A stretch of 64,000 nt of DNA from Solirubrobacterales bacterium (lineage in GTDB: Bacteria > Actinomycetota > Thermoleophilia > Solirubrobacterales > 70-9). The notes beneath the pieces are model-generated. The model saw only the letters and a program-made list of their open reading frames with translations. It was not told the origin of the DNA and searched no databases. Below, one piece after another: positions 50,006-59,134 of the stretch. The position numbers were made by a program, and so were the translations under genes. Within the stretch, counting starts at the first letter, position 1; every line of letters begins with the position of its first letter. The DNA lies in assembly GCA_025450195.1 (NCBI GenBank), contig JANWHW010000021.1:1-64000 (forward strand), in the 5' to 3' direction.

Positions 50006-50620
50006 GTGCGATCAATCCGCAAGCGCCTCACCTACGCCAACGTGATTTCTTCGCTGTGCCTCTTTCTGCTGCTGGGTGGCGGCGCCGCCTTCGCTGCGAC
50101 CAACCTTTCTAAGAACAGCGTTGGGCGCAACCAGCTAAAGCAAGGCTCGGTAACCAGCGCGAAGATCGCCAAGAATGCGGTTACCGCCGCCAAGATCAAG
50201 AGCAACGCGGTCACGGGCTCCAAGCTCGCCAGTGGATCGGTGACGGCATCGAAGCTGGCGCCCTCGGCGATCGGCAATTCCGCGCTCGGCGATGGGTCCG
50301 TAAGCGCAGCCAAGCTCGGCAACGGATCGGTCGTGGCCTCGAAGCTCGGGCGACTTACCGAAGCGGTGGTTACGGCAACCGTCGTCGCGGGCGAGCGGGG
50401 TCAGCTCGAAGCGAAATGCCCGAACGGCGCCACCCTCGTCAGCGGTGGCGGCGGCTGGGGCAATCTGAGCGGCAACAAAGAAGTCGCCGAAAAAGTCAGG
50501 CTCACTAACTCGACTCCGATCCAGACCGGCGGCGTCGTCAGCGGGTGGAGCGTCGAAGGCTTCAACGGGACGGCCACCACGCAGGAACTCTTTGCACGGG
50601 CTATCTGCCTGCCGAGCTGA
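50006..50620 (+). CDS. Secreted repeat protein (collagen-like/adhesin-like)
   Basis: A 204-residue protein from GTG 50006 with a signal peptide (ISSLCLFLLLGGGAAFAA). Residues about 32-115 consist of roughly 10-residue repeats of the form NSVG..QLK.GSVTSAKIAKN, GSVTASKLAPSAIGNSALGD and so on, predicting an elongated beta or coiled structure. The C-terminal part (120-204) contains CPNGATLVSGGGGWGN and two Cys. Such proteins are common on the surface of Solirubrobacterales. Within the ICE it may aid cell contact; that is inference. Convergent with the relaxase gene, with 3 bp between stops. Confidence 0.7.
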   Translation: MRSIRKRLTYANVISSLCLFLLLGGGAAFAATNLSKNSVGRNQLKQGSVTSAKIAKNAVTAAKIKSNAVTGSKLASGSVTASKLAPSAIGNSALGDGSVSAAKLGNGSVVASKLGRLTEAVVTATVVAGERGQLEAKCPNGATLVSGGGGWGNLSGNKEVAEKVRLTNSTPIQTGGVVSGWSVEGFNGTATTQELFARAICLPS

Positions 50621-50623
50621 GCG

Positions 50624-53600
50624 TTAGCGGCCGATCGTCGGGGCGTTGCTGACTGCCCGTTGCGCGCCGTGATCGGCAGCGCGTCCTAGACGACGCTGCG
50701 CGTTCTCGATCCGGCGTTGGGCGCGGGCCCGCTCGGCTCGCGCCGCAGCGCCGCGAGGTTGTTGGCCGAGCGGGTGAGACTCGTCGTGTACGTCGTAGCG
50801 ATGGCGGTAGGTGGCGATCGTGTTGGCGGCGTCGCCCCACGCGAAAGCCTTGGCCGGATCGCTGGCCGGGAACGGGCCGAGGGTGTCGTAGATGATCTGG
50901 GTGGGATCGAGCTGAGAGGCACGTACCTCGCGCCGCGCATTCCGCTCGATCGTCGCCTCGACCAATACTGCCTCAAGCCGGGTGATCGGATCGAGGGATG
51001 AATTGGGCTCGGTCGTCGGGGTCGGCTCGGGTAGTCGCGCCAGCTCCGCGAGGTCGCGGCGCAACTGCTCGGCCTGCGCGGCTTCGCCTGTCCTCACTCG
51101 CGCTAACTCGTCCGCTGGCGGGTGCTTCATCGCTTCGATCGCCTCGCGCTCGCGGGCGAGGCGGCTGACCCATTCCTCGCCGTCTTTGATCGCCCGCTCA
51201 AGGCGATCACGGCGGCTCAACTGAGGGTCGGCAGCGCGGGCGGCGACAATCAGCTCGGCGCGACGTTCGGCCAGCACCTTCGAGCTGAGGTTCTCGATCC
51301 GCTTCCGCATCGGGGCCTCGGCGGCGGCGTACTCGTTGCCCTCGCGCTCGATCGCGGCGCGTATGTCGTGCAGCTCGTCGCTGACCTCGCGCCGACCGGG
51401 GCCAAGGTCGGCGTCGGTCAGCTCTGAGGATGCGACGGTGTAGACGTTCGCGACCTCCCGGCCCCGGCTGAGCGCGACTAGCTCCTGCTCAAGACTGGCG
51501 CCAGAGTCGAGCAGAGGATAGGCGCGGTCAACGGTTTTGCCCTGTGCCCCGAACTTGGTCAGCGCATAGGCGTATTCGAGGGCCGGGCCGCCGTTGTCGG
51601 TGCGCCGGTCAAGATAGGCGGCGCCGAGCGTGACCGTCCGCTCGTCGCCGCCTACGCGGCGCAGGGTGATCGTCCGGGCGGCGGCGTCGGCCCCGGTCAC
51701 GTCCCAGCGCTCGCGGTTGGTGACGCCTTCTCTGTTGAGCCGGGTTTGGACTCGATCGCCAGCGGCGAAGGCGCGCTCGCCGACGATGACCTCGACGACG
51801 CCGAGCGCGCCTTGCTCGCGGCGAAGTTCGCGAGCCTGGTGGTTGAGGTCGTCAACGTCATGGTTACGCCGGGCGATCATCACGGCATCGGCGCCGGTTG
51901 CGAAGTCGTGATGCCAGTCGGCGAGCATCCCGTCGAGCGCGGCAGGCAGATCGTCGGCGACGATCAACTGCCCTCGCGTCCGCAGAAGGTCAAGCGCCTC
52001 CGAGCCGCGACCTTCGTAGACGAGAGCGATGAGTTGGCGATCCTCCTCGCGCCGCTGGCGGTGGATGATCGTTAGCGTCGTCGCCTTCACCGCTCGGGTC
52101 AGGTAGCCGTAGAGGCCGCCGGGGCCGACGGCGCCGATCTGCTTCGGGTCGCCGATCACGACGAGCTTGCCTTCGCACTCGACGGCGAGGAAGCGCAGCG
52201 CCTCAAGGTCGGGCGTCGAAGTCGTACTCGCCTCGTCCACGATGATGACCGTGCCCCGCGCCAGCGGCATGACCCCTTCCTCGCGCAGCTTGTCGGTGCG
52301 GTTCAGCAGCGCCCGGATCGAGGTCGCATTGCTGATCCCGGCGTCGATCAGCTCGCCGCTCGCGGTGCGGGCGGTGGCGCAGCCGATGACCGGGAACCCG
52401 TCCGCGTCCCATGACTCCTTCGCCGCCTTCAGCGAAGTGGTCTTGCCGGTCCCCGGCCATGCCGCGACCGGCACGACCTGCTCGCCGCTCGTCGTCAGCC
52501 GGACGACCATTTGGCGCTGATCGGCGTCTAGGTAGGGGTGGCGTTCAAGGGCGGCGGCGAGGGTCGCGGGGGAGACTTCCGCGACTCCGGCATCGGTGCC
52601 ACCAAGCGCGCCGTCGATGAAGTGGCGCTCAAGCTCGGCGATGCGCGGCGTCGTGTAGTAGTCGAAGTCGAGCGGGTCGTCAGATGCGTAAACGCAGATG
52701 ATCCGATCGGTTGCGAGTAGCCGATCGACGGCCGCCGTGATCGCCGGGAGGTCTGCGCCCTCGGGGAGCTGATCGCCGATCGCCCACAAGAGGGCGCGGC
52801 GGTCGAAGTGGGAGGACGTGTCCTCCAACTTCGCGAGCGCCGCGTCAAGCGCGGCGTCGCCGACCTGGCGCGGCTCGCGGGGGCGAGCATTGGCGACCAT
52901 CCCGGCGACGCTCTCGGGGGTGATTCCGAAGGGCGCGGTCTGCTCGATCCACTCGCCCCGGCGGTCGTCTTCATCGACGCCGTAGTCCTTCTTGTCGCGG
53001 GTCCGGTAAGCGGCGGTCTGCTTGGCCGCGATGGTGTCTACGCCGTGCTGCTCAGTCCACGCGGCAATCTCCCGCGAGCGCGTGCTGAGGGCTTCGATCA
53101 CGTCGCGGCCGAACCCTTTGAGGTCGGCGTAGCCGTTCGTGACCGCCTCGAACTCCAAGCCGAACTCCCGCAGGAACTCGCTCCGAAGTGCGGCCTGGAA
53201 GACGACGCCCGCAGACTTGCCGTGAGGCCAGAGCGGGGAGCGTCCTTTCGGGCTTGCAAGGCTCAACCATTTGCCGTCACTGACGGCGCGGGTGAGGTTG
53301 GAGATAACGACGTGGACGTGAAGGGCGGGGTCGCCAGCGCGGCTCATCCGGTGGCGGAAGGCCATCCCAGTGAAGCCTTCGCCGCGCTCCAACCGTTCGC
53401 CGCCCTTGCCTCGCTGGACAAAGCAGGCTTCATGCTCAAGGTGAGAGAGGCCCTGGCGCACCGCCTCGTTCATCACGGCCAACACGCGCTCCCGCGTCGC
53501 CTCGTCGCCGAGCGCGTAGAGGATCGAGACAGACTTCGGCGCCGAGAATCGAACGTCGAATCCCAAGACGGGCTCGACGCGCTTTTCGGTCCCATCGGCA

Positions 53601-53845
53601 CGCTTGCGATAGCGGGTGTCAGGGCGCTTGACGAGCTGGTCGCCGCTCGTCGGATTGCGGCCCTCAAGGATGGCGCTGTAGCCCTCGGCGTCTACCTGGC
53701 CGGACAGGCCGAGGTCGGCGGCCAGCTCGCCGATCCACTCGCCCGGCGCCTCGCCGGGCTTGTTGTAGTAATCGTCGCCGCCTTCGGCGACGGCGGCAAG
53801 CCAGTAACCGGCGTTGCCGCGCTGAATCTTCGTGACCCCGACCAT
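50624..53845 (-). CDS. MobF-family relaxase-helicase (TrwC/TraA-like)
   Basis: A 1073-residue conjugative relaxase. Relaxase domain: catalytic tyrosines in GGDDYYNKPGEAPGEWIG (Tyr26-Tyr27), GFDVRFSAPKSVSILYAL, and the metal-binding histidines in FRHRMSRAGDPALHVHVV (about 165, 176, 178). Helicase domain: Walker A VAAWPGTGKTTSLKA (about 461-475), Walker B VIIVDEAST (about 533-541), IGDPKQIGAVGPGG, and C-terminal YAYALTKFGAQGKTVDRAYP. The end (850-1073) is a charged coiled region. It nicks oriT, stays bound to the 5' end and unwinds the transferred strand. The likely oriT lies just upstream. Confidence 0.93.
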   Translation of the reverse strand: MVGVTKIQRGNAGYWLAAVAEGGDDYYNKPGEAPGEWIGELAADLGLSGQVDAEGYSAILEGRNPTSGDQLVKRPDTRYRKRADGTEKRVEPVLGFDVRFSAPKSVSILYALGDEATRERVLAVMNEAVRQGLSHLEHEACFVQRGKGGERLERGEGFTGMAFRHRMSRAGDPALHVHVVISNLTRAVSDGKWLSLASPKGRSPLWPHGKSAGVVFQAALRSEFLREFGLEFEAVTNGYADLKGFGRDVIEALSTRSREIAAWTEQHGVDTIAAKQTAAYRTRDKKDYGVDEDDRRGEWIEQTAPFGITPESVAGMVANARPREPRQVGDAALDAALAKLEDTSSHFDRRALLWAIGDQLPEGADLPAITAAVDRLLATDRIICVYASDDPLDFDYYTTPRIAELERHFIDGALGGTDAGVAEVSPATLAAALERHPYLDADQRQMVVRLTTSGEQVVPVAAWPGTGKTTSLKAAKESWDADGFPVIGCATARTASGELIDAGISNATSIRALLNRTDKLREEGVMPLARGTVIIVDEASTTSTPDLEALRFLAVECEGKLVVIGDPKQIGAVGPGGLYGYLTRAVKATTLTIIHRQRREEDRQLIALVYEGRGSEALDLLRTRGQLIVADDLPAALDGMLADWHHDFATGADAVMIARRNHDVDDLNHQARELRREQGALGVVEVIVGERAFAAGDRVQTRLNREGVTNRERWDVTGADAAARTITLRRVGGDERTVTLGAAYLDRRTDNGGPALEYAYALTKFGAQGKTVDRAYPLLDSGASLEQELVALSRGREVANVYTVASSELTDADLGPGRREVSDELHDIRAAIEREGNEYAAAEAPMRKRIENLSSKVLAERRAELIVAARAADPQLSRRDRLERAIKDGEEWVSRLAREREAIEAMKHPPADELARVRTGEAAQAEQLRRDLAELARLPEPTPTTEPNSSLDPITRLEAVLVEATIERNARREVRASQLDPTQIIYDTLGPFPASDPAKAFAWGDAANTIATYRHRYDVHDESHPLGQQPRGAAARAERARAQRRIENAQRRLGRAADHGAQRAVSNAPTIGR

Positions 53846-53870
53846 CGTGGGGGAGTCGTCAGGACGGCAG

Positions 53871-53891
53871 GGCGAACGCCCCCGGAGATTT
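53871..53891 (-). promoter_or_regulatory. CGGGGGCG box upstream of the relaxase gene
   Basis: On the minus strand this reads AAATCTCCGGGGGCGTTCGC, differing in one base from the box at 41263-41283, and lies about 25 bp before the relaxase start codon. It also overlaps the edge of the oriT candidate. Confidence 0.6.
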
Positions 53892-53895
53892 GGGA

Positions 53896-54123
53896 ACCCA
53901 TGTTCGGGTTCATAATGTGTCGGCTGTCGGGGGTGGGGGTTCGGGCGTCGCTTCGCGCTTGGCCTACGGCCAAGCTCTCAGCGCGGAAAGCTCGCTCAGG
54001 AATGCCAAAGGGCATTCGAGCTGATGGTCACGGTCGCGGTCAGCTACTTCGGTTGGTCTGCCTCTGCGTCGGCGAGCTGATCTAACAAAACCGGCGCCGG
54101 TTTACCCCCACCCCCGACAGCCG
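53896..54123. other. oriT: Candidate origin of transfer (oriT)
   Basis: This is a palindrome-dense intergenic region upstream of the relaxase gene. A 20-bp perfect inverted repeat, CGGCTGTCGGGGGTGGGGGT (53921-53940) with its complement at 54104-54123, brackets three palindromes. They are GCTTGGCC-TAC-GGCCAAGC (53957-53975), GAATGCC-AAAG-GGCATTC (54000-54017) and the 16-bp AAACCGGCGCCGGTTT (54088-54103). GAACCC/GGGTTC forms a further small hairpin near 53900. Location and structure fit an oriT; no known nic sequence is recognised. Confidence 0.6.
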
Positions 54124-54251
54124 CCGCGCCCGCCGTCCGGCTCGATGCCGGGTGGCGGGCGCGGCGGCTGTTGCTGTTCCTGCGTCCCTGGAAGGGGGCC
54201 ACTCGCGCGCCAAATCCGGCCACGTCTCACCCGATCTTCCCGCCCAGTCAG

Positions 54252-55388
54252 CTAGTCCTCTGAGGACCGATAGGTCACTTCCTCCGTGTAGTGCCGGAGG
54301 TCGCGCATGTAGCCACGGAGGTAGCTGACAAAGAGCATGAAGACTGCCCCCGATGGCCTCGTGTATTCGTGCCAGGGCGGCTCCTCGTCATCCGATTCGT
54401 CCAGGTTCAGGAGGTAAGCCTGCTGAATGACCATCGACGTGTAGCGCGTGAACGCCATGAAGTCCCGCTCGGTCGCGTCCTTGGAGGCAAAGCCGCTGGC
54501 GGCCGTCTGAGTCAAATACGCGATCTGATCTTCAGGAAGGTCCCAGGCGTCACAGAGGGACTGGAAGACCTCGGCGTGAAGCGAACGATCGAGCCCGCGC
54601 CACTCCTCGATGCCATATCCCTCCCAGCGCTCCTCTCCCAGCTCATACAACTGAGCGCTCACCACCGGGAATGAAGCCGCGAGAAATCGGGCCGCCTTGT
54701 CCGTAGCGAACGGGTCCGCTACTAGGCGGGACATCTCGGGAAAGAGCGGCTGACCGGGCTCCTCGCCTTCGTAGGTCAGAGCCTCCATATCCCGAAAAGA
54801 CCGAACACCGAAGTCGATGAGAGTCGTGCCGATCCAATAGATCCAAGACTGATCCTCGCCGCCTCCGACAGCTAGGCCCAAAAGCGCCGACAGATTCTCA
54901 GCAACGGGATCGAGTGAATCAGTTGGCGTCTCCTCTCCGTCTGCCGAGTCGTCGGCCAGATCAAGCTGAGCTGCCCATGTGGGCTCGTTGCCCACAGTGA
55001 TCCACTCGGTCAATTCAGCAGCGGTCACGTCCGGCATATCGAAGGGGTCTATTCCGTCACGGCGGAACTGCTTCCCGAGCTTCCGGCGGGCCTTCTTAGC
55101 GTGCTTCCGCCAGACAACCGCAGTCTTCTCGTCCTCGCGGTCGGCAAGCTCGCCAGCGTGCATCGCATCGCGAAGTTCGAGCCATAGGTGCTGGCCGCGC
55201 TCGATGTTGTCCGCGAGGTCTCCCCCCGAGAGGTCGAGACCCGTTCTCGACGCGAATATCTCCAGCTTGGTCCACTCCGCCAGCTCGTCGCTCAGCTCCC
55301 AGCCGTTGGTATTCGTCACGACGAGACGCGGATTCAAGACCCGACTCCCACAGCCACAGAAGCACTGAGTTGCTTTGGCTTCTTCCAT
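54252..55388 (-). CDS. Hypothetical protein with N-terminal Cys motif
   Basis: A 378-residue protein with no recognised family. It begins MEEAKATQCFCGCGSRVLNP, where CxCxC may bind zinc. The rest is acidic and helical (ELSDELAEWTKLEIFASRTG, RKHAKKARRKLGKQFRRDGI, GVRSFRDMEALTYEGEEPGQ) and ends in an aromatic/charged C-terminus (SYLRGYMRDLRHYTEEVTYR). No TM segments. It is divergent-flanked by the oriT region and co-oriented with the relaxase. Probably ICE accessory cargo. Confidence 0.6.
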   Translation of the reverse strand: MEEAKATQCFCGCGSRVLNPRLVVTNTNGWELSDELAEWTKLEIFASRTGLDLSGGDLADNIERGQHLWLELRDAMHAGELADREDEKTAVVWRKHAKKARRKLGKQFRRDGIDPFDMPDVTAAELTEWITVGNEPTWAAQLDLADDSADGEETPTDSLDPVAENLSALLGLAVGGGEDQSWIYWIGTTLIDFGVRSFRDMEALTYEGEEPGQPLFPEMSRLVADPFATDKAARFLAASFPVVSAQLYELGEERWEGYGIEEWRGLDRSLHAEVFQSLCDAWDLPEDQIAYLTQTAASGFASKDATERDFMAFTRYTSMVIQQAYLLNLDESDDEEPPWHEYTRPSGAVFMLFVSYLRGYMRDLRHYTEEVTYRSSED

Positions 55389-55447
55389 TCCGCAGCAGCC
55401 TTTCAGATGGACGACCCATCAGCAGCATCAGACGGCCGCGTTCTCGG

Positions 55448-56026
55448 TCATTCGGGGAAGCACGGCAGGAAGATTTCCCCGATGAGCTTTTCTTGCTTCT
55501 TTGGCGAGGCGTTGGAGAGTTCGATGACTTCTTCGTCCGAAAGCTGTTCGATTGCTCGGCCCGCGCAGACGGCTTCGGCGTGGGTTGCCTTCGGTTCGTT
55601 TTCGAAAGCCGAGCGGAACGCAATGGCGGTTTGCGCCCGAATGGGAGCCAATTCAGAGGGCTTCGCGTTCGGATTGATCGCGTCTCGACCGGGCTGAACG
55701 CAGCTTTCAGAGGCTTCCTCGAACAACGCGAATTCGCGTTCTTTTGACTTCGCCGTTTTGTCCTTCACCAGTTCCTGAGCTTCGGAGGGCGTCAGGGCCT
55801 TTTCCATTTGCCCCAAGACGCAATGCGCGTACCACGGTTCGTAGCCGGTTTTGGCGAACAGCGCACGAGTAACGGCAAATGCGCCCGTCACGGTATCGCT
55901 CGGGATTTCGACTTCTTCGGTGCCGACCTGGACGACTTTCTTGGTCGTTGTTTCCGAAGATGAGCCGCAGCCAGCGGCGACAAATGCACAAACCGCTGCC
56001 AGCAGGAAAAATCGGACGAGGCGCAT
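55448..56026 (-). CDS. ICE-encoded lipoprotein
   Basis: A 192-residue lipoprotein. The signal peptide MRLVRFFLLAAVCAFVAAGC has lipobox VAAGC. The mature part is mostly helical with four or five Cys (AHCVLG, ESCVQP, EAVCAG, LPCFPE) likely forming disulfides. The overall design (lipobox, Ser/Thr linker, helical domain with paired Cys) is shared with the lipoprotein at 57503-58075, suggesting related envelope roles. Function unknown; it could act in entry exclusion, as small ICE lipoproteins sometimes do. Confidence 0.65.
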   Translation of the reverse strand: MRLVRFFLLAAVCAFVAAGCGSSSETTTKKVVQVGTEEVEIPSDTVTGAFAVTRALFAKTGYEPWYAHCVLGQMEKALTPSEAQELVKDKTAKSKEREFALFEEASESCVQPGRDAINPNAKPSELAPIRAQTAIAFRSAFENEPKATHAEAVCAGRAIEQLSDEEVIELSNASPKKQEKLIGEIFLPCFPE

Positions 56027-56175
56027 TTCGGTGCCAGCCTATCGCCACCGCCGTGGCGCTCCGCCAGCGCAATAGTCAATTCGGCATCGATAGAGACAGC
56101 GGTACAACCGATCGCCGCTCCTCAGCGGCCCCCGGTAGGAGGAATCAATACCCCCTTTTCTGGCTTCGGCGGCGC

Positions 56176-56955
56176 TTAGCTTGACTGCCTACCTTCAAGC
56201 CGGGCGAGCCTCTGACGGTCGCGGCTGATGCAGCCGCCGAGATTTGCAAGCTCCCAACGCGGGTGCGGCACGGCCTGTTCTCTGCCGTAGGCCGTGAGGG
56301 CTCTTAGCTCGGCGCGGTGGGCCTTGCGGTAGTCGGCGTTACGGGCCTTCATCTCGTCCCGCTTTTCTTCCCGCTTCTCGATCCGCTCGCGTAGCTGTTC
56401 GATCGCGTCCGGGTCGTCGTCGTAGATGGATCGGTCTAGCTGGGCCTCGATCGTCCTCGCGGCCTGGCTGTGCCGCTCGGCCATATCTCGATGCTCGGTG
56501 GATTTGGACGCTTGGCGCTGGCCCCGCTCGACGGCCTGGCGGTGCCGCCGCTCGGAGTGGTGGCCGACGAGGATCGGTTGCCCGAAGGGAATCCCCGCCG
56601 TGGCATCGTGGGAAGCCTGGCTAGCTGCGTCGGCCTTCGCTGCTCGACCCTCGGCCCAATCACGCCGCCGCTCGGCTCGGCGTTCTCTCCGCTCGCGGTA
56701 GGTCGTGCGAGCCGGGCCGCTGGACTCCTCGACCACGACGCGGAACCGTCCAACCTCCTGCGGCTCCCCGACCTGTCCGGCCTGCTCGATGATCCGGGCG
56801 GCGTGTTCGGTGGCGGTCTTCCCGTCGAGCCGGACTGACTTCGGATCACCCTCGCCGATGCGGGTCGCCAAGGCGCGGATAGCCTGGGTCCGGTCGGTCA
56901 GCTTGTCGGTGCTGTTGAAACTGTCGGCCTGGTCGAAGACTTGATACGTGGTCAT
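56176..56955 (-). CDS. DUF3560 domain protein
   Basis: About 259 residues from ATG 56955; the open frame extends further to a TTG. The DUF3560 core is visible: RERRERRAERRRDWAEGRAA, then AGIPFGQPILVGHHSERRHR, the diagnostic GQPI-GHHSE motif. A coiled-coil part follows (AIEQLRERIEKREEKRDEMK). The N-terminal MTTYQVFDQADSFNSTDKLT is also typical. DUF3560 proteins are frequent in plasmids and conjugative elements, and their biochemical role is not established. Confidence 0.78.
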   Translation of the reverse strand: MTTYQVFDQADSFNSTDKLTDRTQAIRALATRIGEGDPKSVRLDGKTATEHAARIIEQAGQVGEPQEVGRFRVVVEESSGPARTTYRERRERRAERRRDWAEGRAAKADAASQASHDATAGIPFGQPILVGHHSERRHRQAVERGQRQASKSTEHRDMAERHSQAARTIEAQLDRSIYDDDPDAIEQLRERIEKREEKRDEMKARNADYRKAHRAELRALTAYGREQAVPHPRWELANLGGCISRDRQRLARLEGRQSS

Positions 56956-57161
56956 GGCTGCTCGCTTTCTGTCGCGCATCTGGCAGGCGCTTACCTGCCC
57001 TGTTAAGCGCAATCAGTCCGAGGACGACGACGGGGGCACCGCAGCGAAGCGGAGGGGAAGGGAGCGCAGCGACCTTGCGCCCGGAGGAGCCGAAGGCACA
57101 ATGAAGCGCACAGGCAGGAGGCGGTACTACAAACCTTGAAGCCCCTGTCCCTCTAAAAGCA

Positions 57162-57506
57162 CTAGCGGCGGCGGCTCCCCAACTGGTCTTCGATGTGGTC
57201 GCTGACCTGTTCTTCGGGACTCGGCAAATGCCAAATCCCAACGGCATTAAGTCCTTCGCGAAGCGGGGAGTTGCGAACGCACCGACCGGCCGGATCTACG
57301 TTGGCGAAAAAAAACGGCGGCCAGAGAATGTAGGTCCAACTGGATTCAACCTGAACCGAGTTGGTCGCTCTCGACGCCTGTTCATCCAAGCAGTACTCAT
57401 GTACGACGCCAAGGCTGGTTCCTCCCCAGAAAATGATCTGGGCGAAAAGAAAGAGGAACCCGAGCGTAGTTCCAAGTACGGCGAGAGCCGAGCGTCCCTC
57501 GCTCAT
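57162..57506 (-). CDS. Small membrane protein
   Basis: A 114-residue protein with an N-terminal hydrophobic segment (ALAVLGTTLGFLFLFAQIIF), a second moderately hydrophobic segment (SWTYILWPPFFFANVDPAGR) and a polar C-terminus (SPEEQVSDHIEDQLGSRRR). Two Cys (EYCLDE, GRCVRN) flank the second segment. The start overlaps the lipoprotein stop by 4 bp, so the two genes are coupled. Function unknown. Confidence 0.6.
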   Translation of the reverse strand: MSEGRSALAVLGTTLGFLFLFAQIIFWGGTSLGVVHEYCLDEQASRATNSVQVESSWTYILWPPFFFANVDPAGRCVRNSPLREGLNAVGIWHLPSPEEQVSDHIEDQLGSRRR

Positions 57507-58075
57507 TCGGCGTCCTTACATTTTGTGTAAATCGAGTATCCGATCTTCTCCCCTTCGGAGTTGTTGCTCGTCATCAACTTCAACTCTGACATCGAGAGTG
57601 CTTCGATTTCCTGTTCGGAGCATTCAATCTCAGCCAGTGGGGCGCCTTTTTCTTCGAGGCCCCTCGCTATCCCGGTTTTCAGAAGTTTGCGAGTCCTTTC
57701 GATCTGCGCGGCAGATCGGTTTACCTTTGCCGCCGAGGTGCCCGCAGGAATGCAAAGTGCTTCAAGTCCCCTGCCAAAGCTAGCTTCCCGTTTCGGGGAA
57801 ACCTTGTGGGCCTCAAGTTCGTTCAGGAAGGAAGGAGATAGCTTTTCAACATGGCGCTTGTAACAGCGTGCCACGCTTACCTTCGTGCCGGTCGCCAGTA
57901 GACCCCGGTAGTACTGCTTGAAGAACTTCGCCCGTTCTTGGTGGGTTGTTTCGGTCTTTCCGGGGAGCGGGACACCGGAACTCGTGGTTGCGTCCGAGGA
58001 AGTGCTGACGCCACACCCGCTGGACACGACCATGGCGATTGCTGCCATTGCGATCAGCGTCAGGACCAGTCGCAT
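57503..58075 (-). CDS. ICE-encoded lipoprotein
   Basis: A 190-residue lipoprotein. The signal peptide MRLVLTLIAMAAIAMVVSSGC has lipobox VSSGC, followed by a Ser/Thr linker and a helical domain with Cys at VARCYKRH, EALCIPAG, IECSEQE and TKCKDAE. It has the same design as the lipoprotein at 55448. Coupled to the downstream small membrane protein (ATGA overlap), so the pair may form an envelope complex. No family recognised. Confidence 0.65.
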   Translation of the reverse strand: MRLVLTLIAMAAIAMVVSSGCGVSTSSDATTSSGVPLPGKTETTHQERAKFFKQYYRGLLATGTKVSVARCYKRHVEKLSPSFLNELEAHKVSPKREASFGRGLEALCIPAGTSAAKVNRSAAQIERTRKLLKTGIARGLEEKGAPLAEIECSEQEIEALSMSELKLMTSNNSEGEKIGYSIYTKCKDAE

Positions 58076-58359
58076 TATTTTCCCCCCAATACCGGCTCGA
58101 TTGCGCCGGAATATACATCGTTGAGCGGGATGACCGATGAGGCTCAGACTTTTAAAGCTTTATGCCCAATGAGCTGAGCAGCAAGAGGGTCCGGGCTCTA
58201 CGCGGTCCGGCGGAGCGCCTGCTGTACCCCCCCCTTGACACGTCGAGTGACCCTTCCAGGCGTAGCCCCTGGTACCGGCGGCCTCAACCAGCCAGCGAAG
58301 TGCGGGCACTAGCAGCCTGCCGAGCGCATCGAGCCATTTCCTCGATCTTGGAGGACGGG

Positions 58360-58575
58360 TCAACCACCGTCAGCAGGTTTCCCCCACAAGGTCACGTAGG
58401 CAAGTAGGCCAACCGCAATGGAGAGCAGAATGCCCCCGCCAGAAGCCCACGCGATGACTTTGGCTGGACCGTACGCGTAGGGATGGCCGCTTACGTAGTT
58501 CAACTCAGTCAAGCCAACGCCGACGAATACGAGCGCTGCCGTCGAGGCCAGCGCGATGACCACTTTTCCCAACAT
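58360..58575 (-). CDS. Small two-TM membrane protein
   Basis: About 71 residues from ATG 58575 (an upstream TTG at 58632 would add 19). There are two TM segments: KVVIALASTAALVFVGVGLT and GGGILLSIAVGLLAYVTLWG, with an aromatic loop (NYVSGHPYAYGPAKVIAW). No SD sequence is evident and no family is recognised. Possibly part of the same transcript as the preceding lipoprotein region, although 284 bp without clear features separate them. Confidence 0.45.
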   Translation of the reverse strand: MLGKVVIALASTAALVFVGVGLTELNYVSGHPYAYGPAKVIAWASGGGILLSIAVGLLAYVTLWGKPADGG

Positions 58576-58734
58576 GCGCCCCACGACGCGCCAGATTGTA
58601 GCCACGCGGAGCAGGGCTTGTCGTCCTCGCAATGCACGCTCGCACGGCTCGTCTACTCCCGGCCCCGCTTGGACACGAAGGCCGGGATCACATCGGCTTC
58701 GACGGCCTGGCTTGATGGGGACTGCGACGGCCGC

Positions 58735-59130
58735 CTAAGTGGCTCGTAGGTCTACGACGCCGCAGGGCAGCTCGTCGGCTCGATCAAGAATCTCTGGGTC
58801 GCCGGTCAGGAGCTGCGCGCCCTCGGCGGCTGCGAGCGCGATGGCAAAGCAATCGGCCAACGCGATCGGATGCGCTGCCTTGAGGGCGGCAACCGCCCGC
58901 ATCGCCGACACGCCGGGTAGATCCTCCGTGACTTGCGGGCGCAGCTCCGAAAGCACCTGATCGGCCTCCTGGGGGCCATGCTCGCGAATCGTCCGGTAGT
59001 GGACCTCGACCAAGTTCATCCAGCTCATCGGCGGTCGTTCGCGATCGAGCACTTTGGCGACGATGCTCGCGGCGGGTTCGTCGCCGTCGAGCCATGCCAG
59101 CACGGCCCAGGAATCGAGGCAGGACTTCAC
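58735..59130 (-). CDS. vapC: VapC-like PIN-domain toxin
   Basis: A 131-residue PIN ribonuclease. The acidic active-site residues are in MKSCLDSWAVLAWLDGDEPA (first Asp), SWMNLVEVHYRTI (Glu), HPIALADCFAIALAAAEGA (Asp) and QLLTGDPEILDR (Asp). PIN toxins of VapBC modules cleave tRNA or rRNA when the antitoxin is lost. It lies 4 bp downstream of the AbrB-type antitoxin gene, a standard arrangement, and would help stabilise the ICE. Confidence 0.9.
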   Translation of the reverse strand: MKSCLDSWAVLAWLDGDEPAASIVAKVLDRERPPMSWMNLVEVHYRTIREHGPQEADQVLSELRPQVTEDLPGVSAMRAVAALKAAHPIALADCFAIALAAAEGAQLLTGDPEILDRADELPCGVVDLRAT

Positions 59131-59134
59131 GCCG

